Shown: one piece after another, positions 1 to 12,244 of the stretch
Position numbering within the stretch: the first letter of the stretch is position 1
Layout: the number at the start of each line of letters is the position of its first letter
From: Cephalotus follicularis
Lineage: Eukaryota; Streptophyta; Magnoliopsida; Oxalidales; Cephalotaceae
DNA length: 64,000 bases
Assembly (NCBI GenBank): GCA_001972305.1
Contig: BDDD01002688.1
Span: forward strand, 3,868-67,867
Reading direction: 5' to 3'
The notes under the pieces: model-generated
Database searches by the model: none
Told to the model about the DNA's origin: nothing
The model's input: the letters and a program-made list of their open reading frames with translations, nothing else
Translations under genes and position numbers: made by a program

Positions 1-287
1 CTTTGCCTTCTCAATTGTGTCTTGCACAAGCTTGGGTCCCACAAGACTTGGCTCGCCCACTTCAAACCAACAGATCGGGGTTCTATATTTTTGTCCATAG
101 AGAGCCTCGAACGGTGCCATTCCAATACTGGCGTGAAAAGTGTTGTTGTACACCCCCCCTTGTTTATTCAGATGGTCTTCCCAACTACCTCCCCAATCCA
201 AAACACATGCTCGTAGCATGTCTTCCAGAGTCTGTATAGTCCTCTCAGACTGTCCATCAGTCTGGGGATGAAAAGTTGTGCTAAAAT

Positions 288-884
288 TTAGCTGAGTACC
301 AAAAGCCTCTGCAGTTTCCTCCAAAACCGCGATATAAAATGGGGGTCTCTGTCAGACACCACACTGATTGGTACTCCATAGAGCCTCACAATTTCAGCAA
401 CATACAGATTTGCTAGCCGTGTGAGAGAAAAGTTCGTATTGATCGCGAGAAAATGTGCAGATTTAGTAAAACGATCGACGATCACCCATATAGCATCACG
501 ACCATTCCTTGTTCCAGGCAGCCCTGTCACGAAATCCATCATTATGTGTTCCCATTTCCACTATGCCACAGGCAATGGTTGCAATAATCCTTCCGGTCTT
601 TGGTGTTCTGCTTTAACCTATTGGCATGTCAAACAGGAAGCAACATACTCTGCTATCTCTCTCTTCATGTTGTTCCACCAATGGCTCAACTTTAGATCTC
701 GATACATCTTGGTACAACCCGGATGTACGGAGAAACTGGAACGATGCGCTTGTGACAATAGTTCATTCTTCAGCTTTTTATCATTAGGAACACATATTCT
801 GCCATGATATCGGATCAATCTGTCCTCTTGTACAGAGAAATCCGTCTTCAATCCTCCTTGTTCTTTCAGAGATAACTTAAGCAA
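288..884 (-). pseudogene. Integrase (zinc-binding and catalytic parts), broken
   Basis: The segment 618-884 holds the HHCC zinc-binding region (HRSSFSVHPGCTKMYRDL followed by CLTCQ). The segment 288-542 holds the start of the catalytic core (DFVTGLPGTRNGRDAIWVIVD) and the second Asp context (VSDRDPHF). Integrase joins the element cDNA to the chromosome. The two parts are out of phase with a stop between them. Traces continue towards base 1, where the end of integrase and any chromodomain run out of the window. Confidence 0.8.
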
Positions 885-902
885 ATCTCCATCATGGCTC
901 TA

Positions 903-2369
903 AGCTTCACGGATTTGGTCCATTAACCATGGACATGACTGAATATGAGCGATGGTTAGGCAAGCCAATCAACGACTGAGGGCGTCTGCAACAACATTAG
1001 CTTTGCCTGGATGGTACTGTATTTCACAGTTATAGTCATTGAGCAATTCCATCCATCTTCATTGTCTCATATCCAGGTCATTCTGTGAGAACAAATACTT
1101 TAAGCTCTTGTGATCGATGTATACCTCGAACTTTGCACCGTATAAATAATGCCTCTATTTACGCAACGCGAACACTATCGCTGCTAACTCAAGATCATGA
1201 GTTAGGTAGTTTTCCTCATGGGGTTTTAACTTCCTTGAGGCGTATGCGATCACTCTTCCATTCTACATAAGGACACATCTCAGGCCACTTCCTGATGCGT
1301 CATTGTATACTACAAAACCTGCATTGCCCTCTGGTAAGGCTAGGGCTGGCGCAATGGTCAGATGATGCTTTAATTCCTGGAAACTCTATTCACAAGCATC
1401 ATCCCAAACAAAGGCCACATTCTTCTGCGTCAATCGGGTCAGAGGTGTAGCTATCTTGGAAAATCCTTCTACAAACCGACGGTAGTATCCTGCCAAGCCA
1501 AGAAAGCTTCAGACTTCCGTCATATTCGTTGGTCGCTTCCAGCCCTTTACTGCTTCGATCTTTGTAGGATCTACTGACAATCTGGCACTGGATATAACAT
1601 GACTAAGGAATGTTACCTCTGATAGCTAGAATTCACACTTGCTAAACTTAGCATACAATCGGTGATCTCTGAGAGTTTGCAATGCCAAGTGCAGGTGTTC
1701 TCCATGTTCTTCCAGGGACTTTGAGTAGATCAGGATGTCATCAATAAACACCACGATAAACCGATCCAGATATGGACTGAATATCCTGTTCATCAAACTC
1801 ATAAATGCAGCAGGGGCGTTGGTAATCCCGAAAGGCATTACCACAAATTCGTAATGTCCATATCGTGATCTGAAGGCAGTCTTCGGAATATCCTTTGCCT
1901 TTACTCTGAGCTGATGATATCCCGATCTCAAATCCAATTTAGAAAACACTGAAGATCCCTTCAGCTGGTCAAACAGATCATCGATGTGCGGCAGTGGATA
2001 CTTGTTCTTGACTATCACCTTATTCAACTGCCGGTAGTCGATACACATCCGTAATGATCCGTCTTTCTTCTTCACAAATAAGACCGGTGCTCCCCACGGG
2101 GATACACTAGGTCTGATAAAACCTTTTTCTAATAACTCATGTAATTGTACTTTCAATTCCTTTAATTCATGAGGGGCCATCTGGTAAGGAGTTGTCGATA
2201 CTGGAGCTGTTCCTGGTAAAAGATCTATAGAGAAATCCACATCTCTCTCAGGAGGCAAGGACGCCAACTCCTCCGAAAACACATCCGGGCATTCACAGAC
2301 CACATGAACATCCTCCAACTTCGGTATCCATTTGCTGTCATAGTAACATGCGCCAGGTAAGCAGTACAT
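903..2369 (-). pseudogene. Reverse transcriptase and RNase H remnants of pol
   Basis: The RT palm and fingers are well preserved between 1626 and 2369: [34 protein letters not shown] and the catalytic box [10 protein letters not shown] are all visible. Below 1626 a stop interrupts the frame and only patchy RNase H-like sequence continues towards 900. The domain would copy the element RNA into DNA. A TAG directly after FSKCEF and later frame changes show the copy is dead. The [10 protein letters not shown] form and its neighbours match gypsy rather than copia RT. Confidence 0.82.
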
Positions 2370-2800
2370 CCCTGTCTCAAGAGTTTGTCAGCCTGAATAG
2401 AAGATATCATAGAAATTGGCTGATGCTCTAACATCCTGATAAACTGGAATGGAGACTGTCCTGGAAAATGAATGGTCACAACCTTCCTATTACAATCCAC
2501 ATATGCATAATGTACTGACAGCCAATCCATACCGAGAATCATATTAACATCACCCATCGGTAGCACTATAAGGTCTGCCGAAAGAACATGTCCTGAAATC
2601 TCGATGGCACACGATCTACACACCCACCGGGAGGTAACCGACACTCCTACTAGTGTGCTAACCTCTATTACAAAAGGTAAAGGTTCAGGCTCCACATTCA
2701 TACGACTTATAAAATGAGAAGCAACATATGAATGGGATGAGCCTGGATCAATCAAAGTCCATGCCAAATGCTGAGATACATAAACCATACCTCCAATCAC
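2225..2800 (-). pseudogene. Retropepsin-like aspartic protease of pol
   Basis: The segment begins with the active-site context LIDPGSSHSYV, the usual D-x-G-[ST] box of this gypsy group, and continues with a beta-rich domain ending in ILGMDWL. In the element it would cut the Gag-Pol polyprotein. It lies directly between the gag zinc knuckle and RT. The protease frame does not continue in phase into the RT frame (1626-2369), and the two overlap, which indicates a frameshift near 2300. Confidence 0.78.
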
Positions 2801-2814
2801 TAAGGGTGATCCAG

Positions 2815-4258
2815 CTACAGCTCATTGATCCATAGCATATACTCTTCTTGTACCGTAGGTGAGGATCCCATCGACTGTTTGCCACGGTCTCCTCGTGAAC
2901 TGGTGCTAGGGCGGCCTTGCTGGAAACTTCCTTGTGATCGGCTTGAACCTTGCCCTGCCTGGTTTCCTGTGTTGGACTGATTCTGAGGACATTGAGCAGT
3001 GATGTGGTCTGGAGCTCCACAACTCCAACACCGACCATCCTTCCACCAGTGATCATCAGAAACATGGTTGGTACGTCCACAATGTACACAGGGTTCAACA
3101 GACTCATGTTCATCCTCGACAGGTCTAGAAGAACCTCCTTGCGAAGCCGTCCTTCGTTGTCGTCTTCGTCGTGAATCACGACCTGGTCTTCTTTGATGAG
3201 AACCATGAGATTGTCTTCCCAACCTCGAAGGTCCTGCTGGGCTACCAACACTGCGGGGAGATTCACCCTGCCTTGGACTGCTGTGATATCCGAACTTGCG
3301 GGACTTATTGCTACTTCCAGAATATCTTCCCGACTGATCACCAGAAGGGGCAGGTCGCCGATTGCCTGTCTGAATTTCTAGATTCTGAAACCATTGAGCC
3401 AAGGCTTCCACTTCACATGCCCTATTGGATAACTCAAAGAAGGATCGCAAATGTAGGGGCACTAACTTCTCTTAGATGTCAGGTCGTAATCCTCCAAGAA
3501 ACTTCTTAGCCTTTCTTGACTCAGTATTTACCATGTAGGGAGCTATCCTCGATAACTCGATGAACTTAGCCTTATATTGGGCCACTATCATGTCTCCCTA
3601 TGTTAGGCCTAGAAATTCGGCTTCTCTCTTATCGATCTCCACCTCGGGATAGAATCTGTCATTGAACTCTGCTTTAAAAGTATCCCAAGAATATGTCGTT
3701 CCGGATATCTCCCACTGGGATTCGATCATCTTCCACCAGTGTTCCGCTTCTCCTTGTAACATATACGTCGCAAACACAACCTTCTGTGAGTCAGAGCAAT
3801 CCATGACTCGAAAGATCTTATCTATTTGCATTAACCATCTCTCAGCCAAAATAGCATCAGGATCTCCTGTGAAGGCTGGAGGATTTAACTTCAAGAATCC
3901 AATTAATGGGTTCTCTCGTCGTGAAGGTTGGTCAACTGATATTCTTGCAGCTTCAGCCCTCCTGGTTGGTCTAATAGCTGATGTCTGTTCATGTACTTCT
4001 ATTGCACGTGTAGCTGGTACAGCAGCAGGTGGTTGTTCATCTTCATCTGGCTGCCGTTGCATAAACTCATGCATCTAACTTATCATAGCACGCATTCTCC
4101 TCATAAATCCTCTTCCTTCCTCACTAGCAGCAACAACGGGTTCCGCTTCCTAAGGTGCATTAACTTCTTCTTGTTCTTTGGCACCTCTATTTGAACGGGT
4201 ACGCCTAGACGATGACCCAGACCTCCCTCCTCGTATGCTTCTACTTCGTCGCCCTTTC
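2815..4258 (-). pseudogene. gag (capsid and zinc knuckle), broken
   Basis: The first ATG downstream of the primer site is at 4258 and opens a basic, Arg/Ser-rich leader. The capsid region follows (about 3598-4074; residues such as NPPAFTGDPD and AEHWW are typical of plant gypsy gag). A Gln/Ser/Gly-rich tail comes next with a CCHC knuckle reading CWSCGAPDHITAQC near 2980-3020 and a degenerate second Cys cluster just before it. Gag coats and packages the RNA. In-frame stops occur in the leader, after the capsid block and near 3463, so no full-length product is possible. The frame ends at 2815, just upstream of the protease frame. Confidence 0.82.
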
Positions 4259-4352
4259 ATGATGATTCACATAAAAGAACGGGTCAATATCCACACATAT
4301 ATCTTAATTCCACTTTCCAAAGGTCCTATCCCAGCATATCAAGAATAGTACA

Positions 4353-4364
4353 GCTCTGATACCA
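4353..4364 (-). other. Primer binding site (tRNA-iMet type)
   Basis: The minus strand reads TGGTATCAGAGC, the classic plant initiator-Met tRNA primer site, five bases inside the LTR boundary. It fixes both the LTR edge and the direction of the element. Confidence 0.9.
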
Positions 4365-4369
4365 AAACT

Positions 4370-6938
4370 TGTCACCCCTCAAACCGTGGGATGGGCCCCA
4401 CGGCCCGACACATGGCAATCCGTACAATTTATCATAATCATAAAAATTTAAAACTTAATAATCATAAATATAAACCATTTATTTAATGTGTGGATATACA
4501 GACTCAGTTCAATACATTAAAAATACACTGCTACAACCAGCGGGAATATAAATAAATACATAATTATTTCTTGCAAGTCTGATCATAAAAGCGCACTGCC
4601 GAGGAGGAGGAACTTACAATATCCCTATCCTTGATGTTGTTGCATCGTGCCACCACCACCTGTTTCTGTACCTGGCCCATTCAAAGGAATGGGTCAGCAA
4701 CCCTGGGGGTTGTGTAGGTTACCACATGTACGGCACATACCAGAGGAAACAACCAAAACAAAGCAGAGGAGAAAATATAATGCATGCATACCATAATCTA
4801 TAATATAAAAGTCATCCTTTGTCCTCAGACTACTCTACTCAGTCATACATATCAATCACATTACAGAAGAGACTGGTTGGGGTCATCCTATGGTCTGATC
4901 AATATGTAAGGTTCACCTCTAGGCTCACCTGTCCGCGGAATTCTCCTCCAGGTTCACCTGCTGAGCGGAATTCACCATTTGCTCACCTGTTCTGACGGTT
5001 CACCCTTTGGATCACTAACTTTGGTGGAATTCACCTTTAGGTTCACCATTAGGCGGATTCGCCCGGGATCACCTGCCTAGCGGAGTTCACCCCTTGGGTT
5101 CACCTGTTAGGCGGAATTCTCCCCTGTTGGGCTCACCTGCCTGGGACAACATTTATATTTTCCTTTACTCATTACATTTCATTCCTTAAACCTGATCAGG
5201 GCATAAAAGGTGCATGGGGCCTTCTCATGATCCCTATACACGTCGAAAGCATGCATGGGGCATGCAAGAGGCGCATGCAAGCACTGTTGGGACGTTCACC
5301 ATGCGGGGAACGCATGCATGCTTATAGGCAGTTGCCTTTCCTCGTGGGCGTATGCTGGTGTACATGCCAAGGAGCAATGCATACATAAAATGCACGCTCG
5401 GCTCATACTAGGAAGGGCGCCTCCAATGGATGCATGACAGGGGAGAGTTACTGGGCACGCATGGCCAGGAAGGCCAGGATCAGTATCTCTAGCATGGCAT
5501 CCCAGTGCGTGGCTCCCCAGGCATCACCACCTCGGCCATATAACTTCCCAGGCGTCCTCATCCTGGTCTCATGCCTCTCTAGACGCCATCACCTTAGCTC
5601 ATACCTCCCCAGGCATCATCACCTCAGCATCCCGTCTCCTCCGGCGCAAGGCTCCTCCGGCACCTCTAGTTTTCACCTCGGCACCTTCAGTGTTCACCTC
5701 GGCACCTCTGGCTTTCACCTCGGCACCACTGGCTTTCACCTCAGCACCTGTGGCACCATGGCAACTCTGCATGGGAGCTCGGTAGTTGGTGCTCGGCACC
5801 ATCGCTCCTCGATGGTTGGTGTTCGGGCGTACGCTAGAGGGGAGCTCGGGCATTACAGTGCAGTCTCAGTACCTTTGCATGGAGAGCTCGGCACTTGGGA
5901 GCCATGCCCAGACGTTGAAGGTGGAGCTCGGCTCATGGCGCATGCTTAGGACGCATACGGAGGACAGTGGGGAGCTCACACCTTGCATCCTCGGCACTTT
6001 GGTTCCTTGGCGCATGGAGTGCTCGGCACCATGGGAGCTCAGGTATGGGCAGTGGAGCTCAGTACCTCAGCGCATCTCACCAATCGTGCAAGGAGCGCGG
6101 TTTGGTTCATTATGGGATGCACACTTGGGACGGCAGCTTGCAAATGTGTTGCTCATGTACCAAAGAATAATATATATATGTATATGCATAAAATAGCATA
6201 CAATTACACATTAAACACGCAATTAAGCAAGCACTAAAACAACGCACAACAAACAGACCATACAACAATCATACACACAAGCTGGTAGGCACTCGGACAT
6301 GGAGTAACCTACATGGAAGGTGGTTGGAAACGGAGATCGCCTAATATTTCTGGACTTCCTTCCTGGTTGAGGACTGCTACACACCTTTAGCTTTGCCAAT
6401 TCCTCCTTCCTTGCACAATCCTTGCTCCCAGGGAATGGGTTTATATACAATTGGAGTGCAGGGGACATGGGGGCTCCCATGGACAGCACCCCTCTTGTCC
6501 TCATCTCCCATTTCCGCCAACATATGGCCCCATCTCCCACTTTCTCACTTCTCTCTCGATTTCTCTAGAGCAAATGTGCAAGATAAATGGCTAAAAGTGT
6601 GTCTCCAGGCCACACATCCACATATATACACGTGAGAGAAGGATCTATAATTGTTGAGACAATTCTCAACGGTGCAGGCCATTCCACAACTTGGGCCAAT
6701 CTCTCCAATTGGGCCTCACTTTACATTTCCTTCATTCCTTTCTCTTTAAAGCCCAATTGCTATATACCATATTAAATTCGGCCCAGAGAGAATAAAACAC
6801 TCACTTAAGCCCAAAGTCATAAATAGTAATCCATCATAGCCCTATAAAATACTTCATAAAATCTTAGCCCAGTTCAATAGGAATGAAAATAATTACAAAA
6901 CCCAATAATAATTCTTTATAATATTTAGGGCTCTTACA
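4370..6938 (-). repeat. 5' LTR of the left-edge gypsy element (2,569 bp)
   Basis: On the plus strand the LTR opens with TGTCACCCCTC and closes with GGGCTCTTACA, giving TG...CA ends. It abuts the primer site on its left, as the 5' LTR of a minus-strand element must. A TATA-like box lies near 6440-6448 on the minus strand. The interior has two low-complexity blocks, one of repeated TTCACC motifs (about 4902-5145) and one of repeated CTCGGCACC motifs (about 5650-6070). Open frames here follow those repeats and are not genes. A second member of the family starts at 61576. Confidence 0.88.
4902..5145. repeat. Degenerate TTCACC-motif repeat block inside LTR
   Basis: GGTTCACCT/GCTCACCTG and GGAATTC-type words recur every 20-30 bp with imperfect spacing. 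The same block occurs at about 62109-62345 in the second LTR of the family, so it belongs to the LTR itself. Confidence 0.6.
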
Positions 6939-7059
6939 ACTGAATAAAGAGTGGAATACGTAGAATACTAATAAACACAGTGCACTTACATATTTAATAG
7001 ATATAATTTATGTCCTTCACAAATAAAACGTAAGAAGTGTAGAACAATAACATAAACTA

Positions 7060-8452
7060 CTAACAATACTCCATTAAACTGTTGGTAATTTGATTACGTA
7101 AAAGGTCTATCCCTCTTCCCTCTTCATAAACAGATTCTGATATATTAACTCTTTCACTCTGAATGTTCTCTAAAACATCTTCCGAACCAAATGCATGATC
7201 ATTTTTTAATGTTTCAAAGTGTTGATCTTTATCACTACTCCTTCTAATGAAATTATGTAATGTCATTATTGAAATAACTATTTTCAATTGTTTGTCATAT
7301 GGATAAGAGGGCATTTTTTCCATTTCTTCTTCCAAACCCCAAATGTCCTCTCAATAACACTTCTAAGGGATGAATGTGCATGGTTAAAGATTTCACGAGG
7401 TCCTGAATCTTGTCTCCCACTTTGAAATTCAGGTAGATGGTATATTTTTTCTTTATATGGTCCAAAATAGCCTTTCTTTGGAGGATATCTAGTATTTACC
7501 AAATAATATTTACCTACAAATTTTATGTTTTAGTTAACACATTTCTAAAACGATAATTGTTGATTACAAAAATTAAAACAACCATAAAAGATAGTTACTA
7601 CAAAGTTCACAATTTTAAAATCCGTAAATTACCTTCTGGAGGATGTGGAAAATTAATATGTTAACAACGAAGAGCTGCATAAAAAATTCGGGTGTCATGT
7701 GCTGAACATTCCCACCCCGCCCAAGAAAATATAAATTGCATGTCAAAATTACATGCAGCCATGACATTTTGTGTAGGGGTGCCTTTTCTTCCAATGCATG
7801 GAACTTGGTGTTTTGGATTTACGCATGCAGGCACATGAACTCCATCTATTGCTCTGATACAATTCTGCAACATATAGATATGAGGAGTCACTTATTTTCT
7901 GTACAAAGTAAAATAATAAAATTACCATAAAAGAAAACTAACCTTAAAGTGTGGCATATATCTTGAGTCTTCAAGTATTTGCCTTGGAGTATCTTTGAAT
8001 TCAAGATCAAGCGGCTTAAGAACGTCGAATGCCATCCGGCATATACTCTCTAAAACTTCTGTGAATACCCTACTCACTGTCTCTCCTGAATGTTGAAACC
8101 TTTCATGCGCCAACCTATTAGAACACCCTTGGCCAACTATATGAACAAATATACATACCATTTCCAAAGCACTCATCCTTCTAGTTGTTTTTAAACCATA
8201 CTTTAATTGCAACTCAGAAACCAATTTCATCAACACAGAACCATCCATCCTAAACATGTTAAAACATCTAATTGGATGCCCATGCATAAGTTCAAGTATC
8301 CACCTATTTCCCGTTTGATTTGAAGTCATGCAAGGTTCTTTATGAATATATAACTTATAATATCCTACTGCACAATATACAGTGGCTACCACTAGGTTAA
8401 AGTAATCATGCTCTTCTTGAATACTATCATCATTGTCCTTTGCAATATCCAT
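7060..8452 (-). pseudogene. HARBI1-like transposase, decayed
   Basis: Three exons can be followed: 8452-7943, 7864-7633 and 7513-7060, with GT/AG introns and matching phases at the first two junctions, about 395 codons in all, a normal length for this family. Catalytic residues are visible: the first Asp in AIDGVHVP, the second in HDTRIF and the Glu in IERTFGVWKKK. The helix-turn-helix-like N-terminal half contains RMSALEMVCIFVHIVGQG. A TAA interrupts exon 2 shortly after HDTRIF, and a one-base frame change near 7320 separates IERTFGVW from the terminal YDKQLKIVI block. The protein would cut and join transposon ends; this copy cannot be active. Confidence 0.87.
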
Positions 8453-8717
8453 TTGCTGTAATTAAAAACAACCACAATTTTCTATTAAAGAAATTGCATA
8501 TTACAAGCTTAAATTATTTAAACAAACAATATTACAAAGTCATTAAAGAAATTGCATATTACAAACTTCAACTGTTTAAACAAACAATATTATATAGTCA
8601 TCATAGAAGTTCAAACTTAACAATACTGTAGTCGCATATCACAAATTTTTAAATAGTCAAACTGACACATATTATTCAAATCGCAACTCAACAAACATGC
8701 TACATATACTGTATCCA

Positions 8718-9795
8718 CTAGGTATCACCTTCTTTAACGAGTTCATTCTCTAACCAAACCACCCTTACACTCTCTTTTAAGGCAGCAAACATTATTCTCT
8801 TTTCTTCTCTGCTAAAAAGACGAGTGGCAAACAAATACAATGCACTACCTTTAGGAACCTCAGGTAGATCATCCAGCAGTTTTATGACATATGGTATAGT
8901 ACCAGGAATAAGAGTATCATCCACATTCATTTGTTTGGACTGAACAGTACTCTTGCTCTCTACTGCATCAACAAGGCGATCAAGTCGATTCAAGTAAATT
9001 GAAGAACTTGATTTTTTTGCTTTTTCACTTGTTCTCCCATTCTTTGACGTCAACTGTGTACTATTGGTACTTTTCTTCCTTTTTCCATGGGTGGTTTCAA
9101 TATCCTCATGGTTGACATTGATTTCTTTAATATGAACATCAAAATCTTCATCATTATCAGCAGATGATCCATTACCATCAACTTCTATGATGTTTACACT
9201 CTCGCCAAGAAGTGCCCCAGAAGAAGGTGTCCAAGCCCATGCTCCAGTGACGATAATAGAGAAAAACATGGAACCTAATTTATCCTGAAGCTATGGTTCT
9301 ATGCCAGCTAGTTGAAATTTTACAACAGCTGGATTAGCCTACATTTTAAGAGATATAAGAAAGATAAATATACAAAAAAATAAAATTTGTTGTCATAAAA
9401 TTTTACAATTCTCTTAGTACAAAAAAAACTTAAAATAAACTAACATGTATCCTTTGTTTCCATCATGAGTCATCTGCATCAACTGTTTTTTTAATGGAAT
9501 CTCACCCAAGCCGATGTCTTTTCCAATCAGTTCTTTCCATAATAAATAATATTTTTTTTAAGTTATCACATTTGTTCTTCAACTACCATCGCTTGTAGGA
9601 TACTCCAGCTCTTTTATTAAAATCATCCAACACATTCTTCCACCCTGACTTAGTGAAATGATGATGGGGTTTACCCCCACATTCAATCTCTTCAACACAC
9701 GCATCACAAAATATGTTAACCAAAGCCGGGGTCCAATTTGCCTTATCAACATCATTCACTGATCCAGTTCTAGTGACTTTGTTTCCCTTTCCCAT
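8718..9795 (-). pseudogene. Myb/SANT-like DNA-binding protein of Harbinger (second transposon gene), decayed
   Basis: The first exon (9795 down to about 9583) encodes the trihelix-type Myb/SANT-like domain seen in plant L10-interacting MYB and Harbinger ORF1 proteins: WTPALVNIFCDACVEEI and TKSGWKNVLDDFNKR. A TAG directly after YKRW interrupts it, with LKNKCDNLKK continuing beyond. A later exon (about 9338-8718) carries the Ser/Asp-rich linker, a KKSTN basic patch and a C-terminal helix. In active elements this protein recruits the transposase to the transposon ends or nucleus. Its position upstream and in the same direction as the transposase supports the assignment. Stops and a frame change make it nonfunctional. 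Confidence 0.78.
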
Positions 9796-11338
9796 CTATA
9801 GCTACACATACATCTGTTAATAATTTATGTATCGTTTTACCAGATCTATAGCTACACATACCATATTTGACAATGAAACCGTAACAAATCTATTGATTCC
9901 AACTAAAAGAATTAGCTGATCCATGAATGTTGTACTTTCTTCTTTTCCCTAAATGTATCTACAAAGTAATTATACATGCATTTTATGTTCAAAAAATCAG
10001 GATAACATAAACAAGACTCGATTCAAGCCATTCAAGCCACTGAAGCAAGTGTCAAAGGCTCATCACATTACCAGCCAACAAATGGGGAAAAAGTAGACAT
10101 TTAGTTGGTTGACTTGCCAAGTTCAGTAGAGTTGGAGCAGTTTCTACACTCTAATGGTCCTCATGTTGTGAAGATAAAAACTCAGAAATTGGAATGAGTG
10201 TGAATATGAACAATGCCACTGAATCATTCAGCTAATTGACCAAAAAATACAACTTCAAGAAGCATGGAATATAAACACAACTTTAATAATAATCGTACAC
10301 AAAAAATAAAAATTAGCGAAATCTAATTGAAACAAAAAAAAAAAGTAAATATATACACAAAATACACATGTTTGCACTCAATCGTCGAAAATTTAAAAAA
10401 AAACAGGGAAGTATCCTACATTATAGTGAAACAAGGAAATAAAAATTTAAAAAGATTCTTATAAATTGACAATGAGATAAAGAAAGTATGTTTGTATAAT
10501 TACTCAAAATTTTAAGTATATACAACCGTTAAACCGTCGTTACGTGAACATACATATATTCAGAATATGTAATAAGAAATTCATTTCTCAATCCAAAATC
10601 AACAAGTAGTATACATATATTCAGAAGGCATTAAAATAATAGTTGTTGAATGAGTGACTAAAGAAAAAGAGAACAAATAGTGCACCTTTACTGATCAGGG
10701 CACATCAATATGCACATTAGTAGTGCACTTAAGAAATCAGGTCACTTAACAATATGCATTTGGTGATAGAAGAAAGAAAACAATAGTACACTCAATAATA
10801 TGCACAAACAGTATTCACATCAATATCCATACATATAAATATCACTAAAGAAAAAGAGAACAAATAGAAGAAACAATAAATTTTTTAAAATCAAATTTGT
10901 ATATAAATCTCATACCTTGAAAGAGAAGAACTTGATATAATTTGCTCAAGACGAGAAGAATAGTTTCGGTTGCAGATGCTCTTCTTGTTTTTAGTATAAT
11001 GTGCGTACCCATCAATTTGCTTAAAGAGAATCGGTTGCCGCTGCTCTTGTTTTTAGGTTATAAATTGTTTTATGGTAGAATTGAAGTCAATATTGATAGT
11101 TAAAGAGAAGTATTTAATGGGTATTTAATAAATTTATAGGGACAATTTTATCCATATCAAAAAATCATTAAACCAAAAAAAAACACTCTCTGTTTGTGTT
11201 TTTAGAACACAGGTATCACTAGTGTCTGTCCAAAGTGTTTTGCAAATAGAAAATAAAAAAGCATTTTTTACAAAAGTCTTTCATTAAACTATTACCAAAC
11301 TCATATCAAGCTACGCATCGAATGGTATAAAAGATTAT
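9796..11338. other. Harbinger 5' noncoding region
   Basis: AT-rich sequence between the Myb/SANT-like gene and the right terminus. It has no open frame of note. Short repeated phrases, such as CATACATATATTCAGAA at 10549-10565 and 10612-10626 and ACTAAAGAAAAAGAGAACAAATAG at about 10657 and 10843, suggest minor internal duplications. Confidence 0.55.
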
Positions 11339-11368
11339 CGCTACTTCAACGCGTTACCAAACCGGGTC
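11339..11368 (-). repeat. Right terminal inverted repeat of the Harbinger element
   Basis: The plus strand ends ...GCGTTACCAAACCGGGTC followed by TAA. The minus-strand form GACCCGGTTTGGTAACGCG looks like a plant Harbinger terminus. The partner repeat is not in the window, so the exact length is unconfirmed. Confidence 0.6.
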
Positions 11369-11371
11369 TAA

Positions 11372-12244
11372 AAGCAGTTAACAACACGGTAACATTGACA
11401 GTCGTTATTACAAATAAAAGTAAAATAATGGTAACGTTTAATGAATCCAATGAGTTGTTCGCAAGTACTACTTCGCATGTTGTAAATACTGGGCCAGTTA
11501 AGATTTAGGACACTACCCACAATGAAAAGTGAAAACACAACATATGTCAGCTTAATTTAAAATCTCTAATCAACCCATCAACGATTACTTCGACGCCAAC
11601 CTATTTCTTCTTTGAGAAGGCAGCTTGTATATGTAGATCCATGGCTTAATAGTTAACCTATTTTGCCCACCTTAAATTCATGACAATTAAAGTGAGGTAA
11701 CTCAGTCAACAATCATGTTGTTTCACAAGGTTGGCAAAGACTAACCCCAGAATCACCAATTTGAATGAGAAATAACGAATTAGTAAATGAATGAGAGTAC
11801 TTTGAATTCATAAACAACAATACACTATCAACCTGGATCTGTCTACATGAAGAAGCCGAAATAAGCACATAGGCCCAATCTATCCCAAGGCAGTAATAAG
11901 TACATGGTTTATAAAGAACGAAGAGAGAGATAACAATAGGCACATCATTGTATGAATACAATTTCCGGCACATGTTAAGCTTCAGGGACATGTGTCGTTA
12001 AAACTATCTTTTTGGTACTTACTGATGTAAAGCCGTCAATAGGTTAGTTTGTTAGTTAACCATACATTAGTTTATTAGTTAGCTTATAACATTTAGTATA
12101 TTTTCTTTGTAATAAAGTAAGCGCAATTGATAAAAAATTACCAAATTTCTCTTCTTCTATCACATTTAACAAAGCTCATGGCTCTACCTAGCCGGATATG
12201 TGTTAAATAAAGTTACTACTCCGACGCTCTTATCGCCTCACTCT
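11372..12244. other. Region downstream of the Obg gene
   Basis: It holds the 3' flank and presumably the 3' UTR of the Obg gene (reading right to left). No conserved coding sequence is visible; a 92-codon frame at 11713-11991 has no recognisable motif. Confidence 0.5.

Larger units (their letters stand above)
1..6938 (-). mobile_element. Ty3/gypsy retrotransposon (chromovirus/Tekay-like), 5' part, truncated by window edge
   Basis: A minus-strand element reads, from right to left, 5' LTR, tRNA-Met-type primer site, gag with zinc knuckle, protease, reverse transcriptase, RNase H remnants and integrase. That gene order is Ty3/gypsy. The RT motif [10 protein letters not shown], the very long LTR and the gag/protease style resemble the Tekay/Del chromoviruses; this clade call is inference because the chromodomain end lies beyond base 1. 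Stop codons and frame changes break gag and pol, so the copy is not functional. The first five bases after the LTR (ACTGA, 6939-6943) are the expected target duplication, but the matching end is outside the window. The right flank is PIF/Harbinger sequence, so this element was inserted into an older DNA transposon. Confidence 0.88.
6939..11368 (-). mobile_element. PIF/Harbinger DNA transposon (right part), two decayed genes
   Basis: Two minus-strand gene remnants, a HARBI1-like DDE transposase (7060-8452) and a Myb/SANT-like DNA-binding protein (8718-9795), form the standard two-gene set of plant PIF/Harbinger elements. The right end reads, on the minus strand, GACCCGGTTTGGTAACGCG, a GTTTGGTAAC-containing terminus of the kind found in this superfamily, followed on the plus strand by TAA, the expected 3-bp TTA/TAA target. 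The left terminus is not present before the gypsy LTR, so it should lie left of the gypsy insertion, outside the window. Confidence 0.82.

Noticed and set aside
5434-6196. Overlapping plus-strand open frames of 100-170 codons
   Set aside because: They lie inside the gypsy LTR in a CTCGGCACC repeat block; comparable frames occur in the second LTR at 62550-63260.
11713-11991. 92-codon minus-strand frame downstream of the Obg gene
   Set aside because: No recognisable motif, placed in the likely 3' UTR or flank, and no splice link to the gene.
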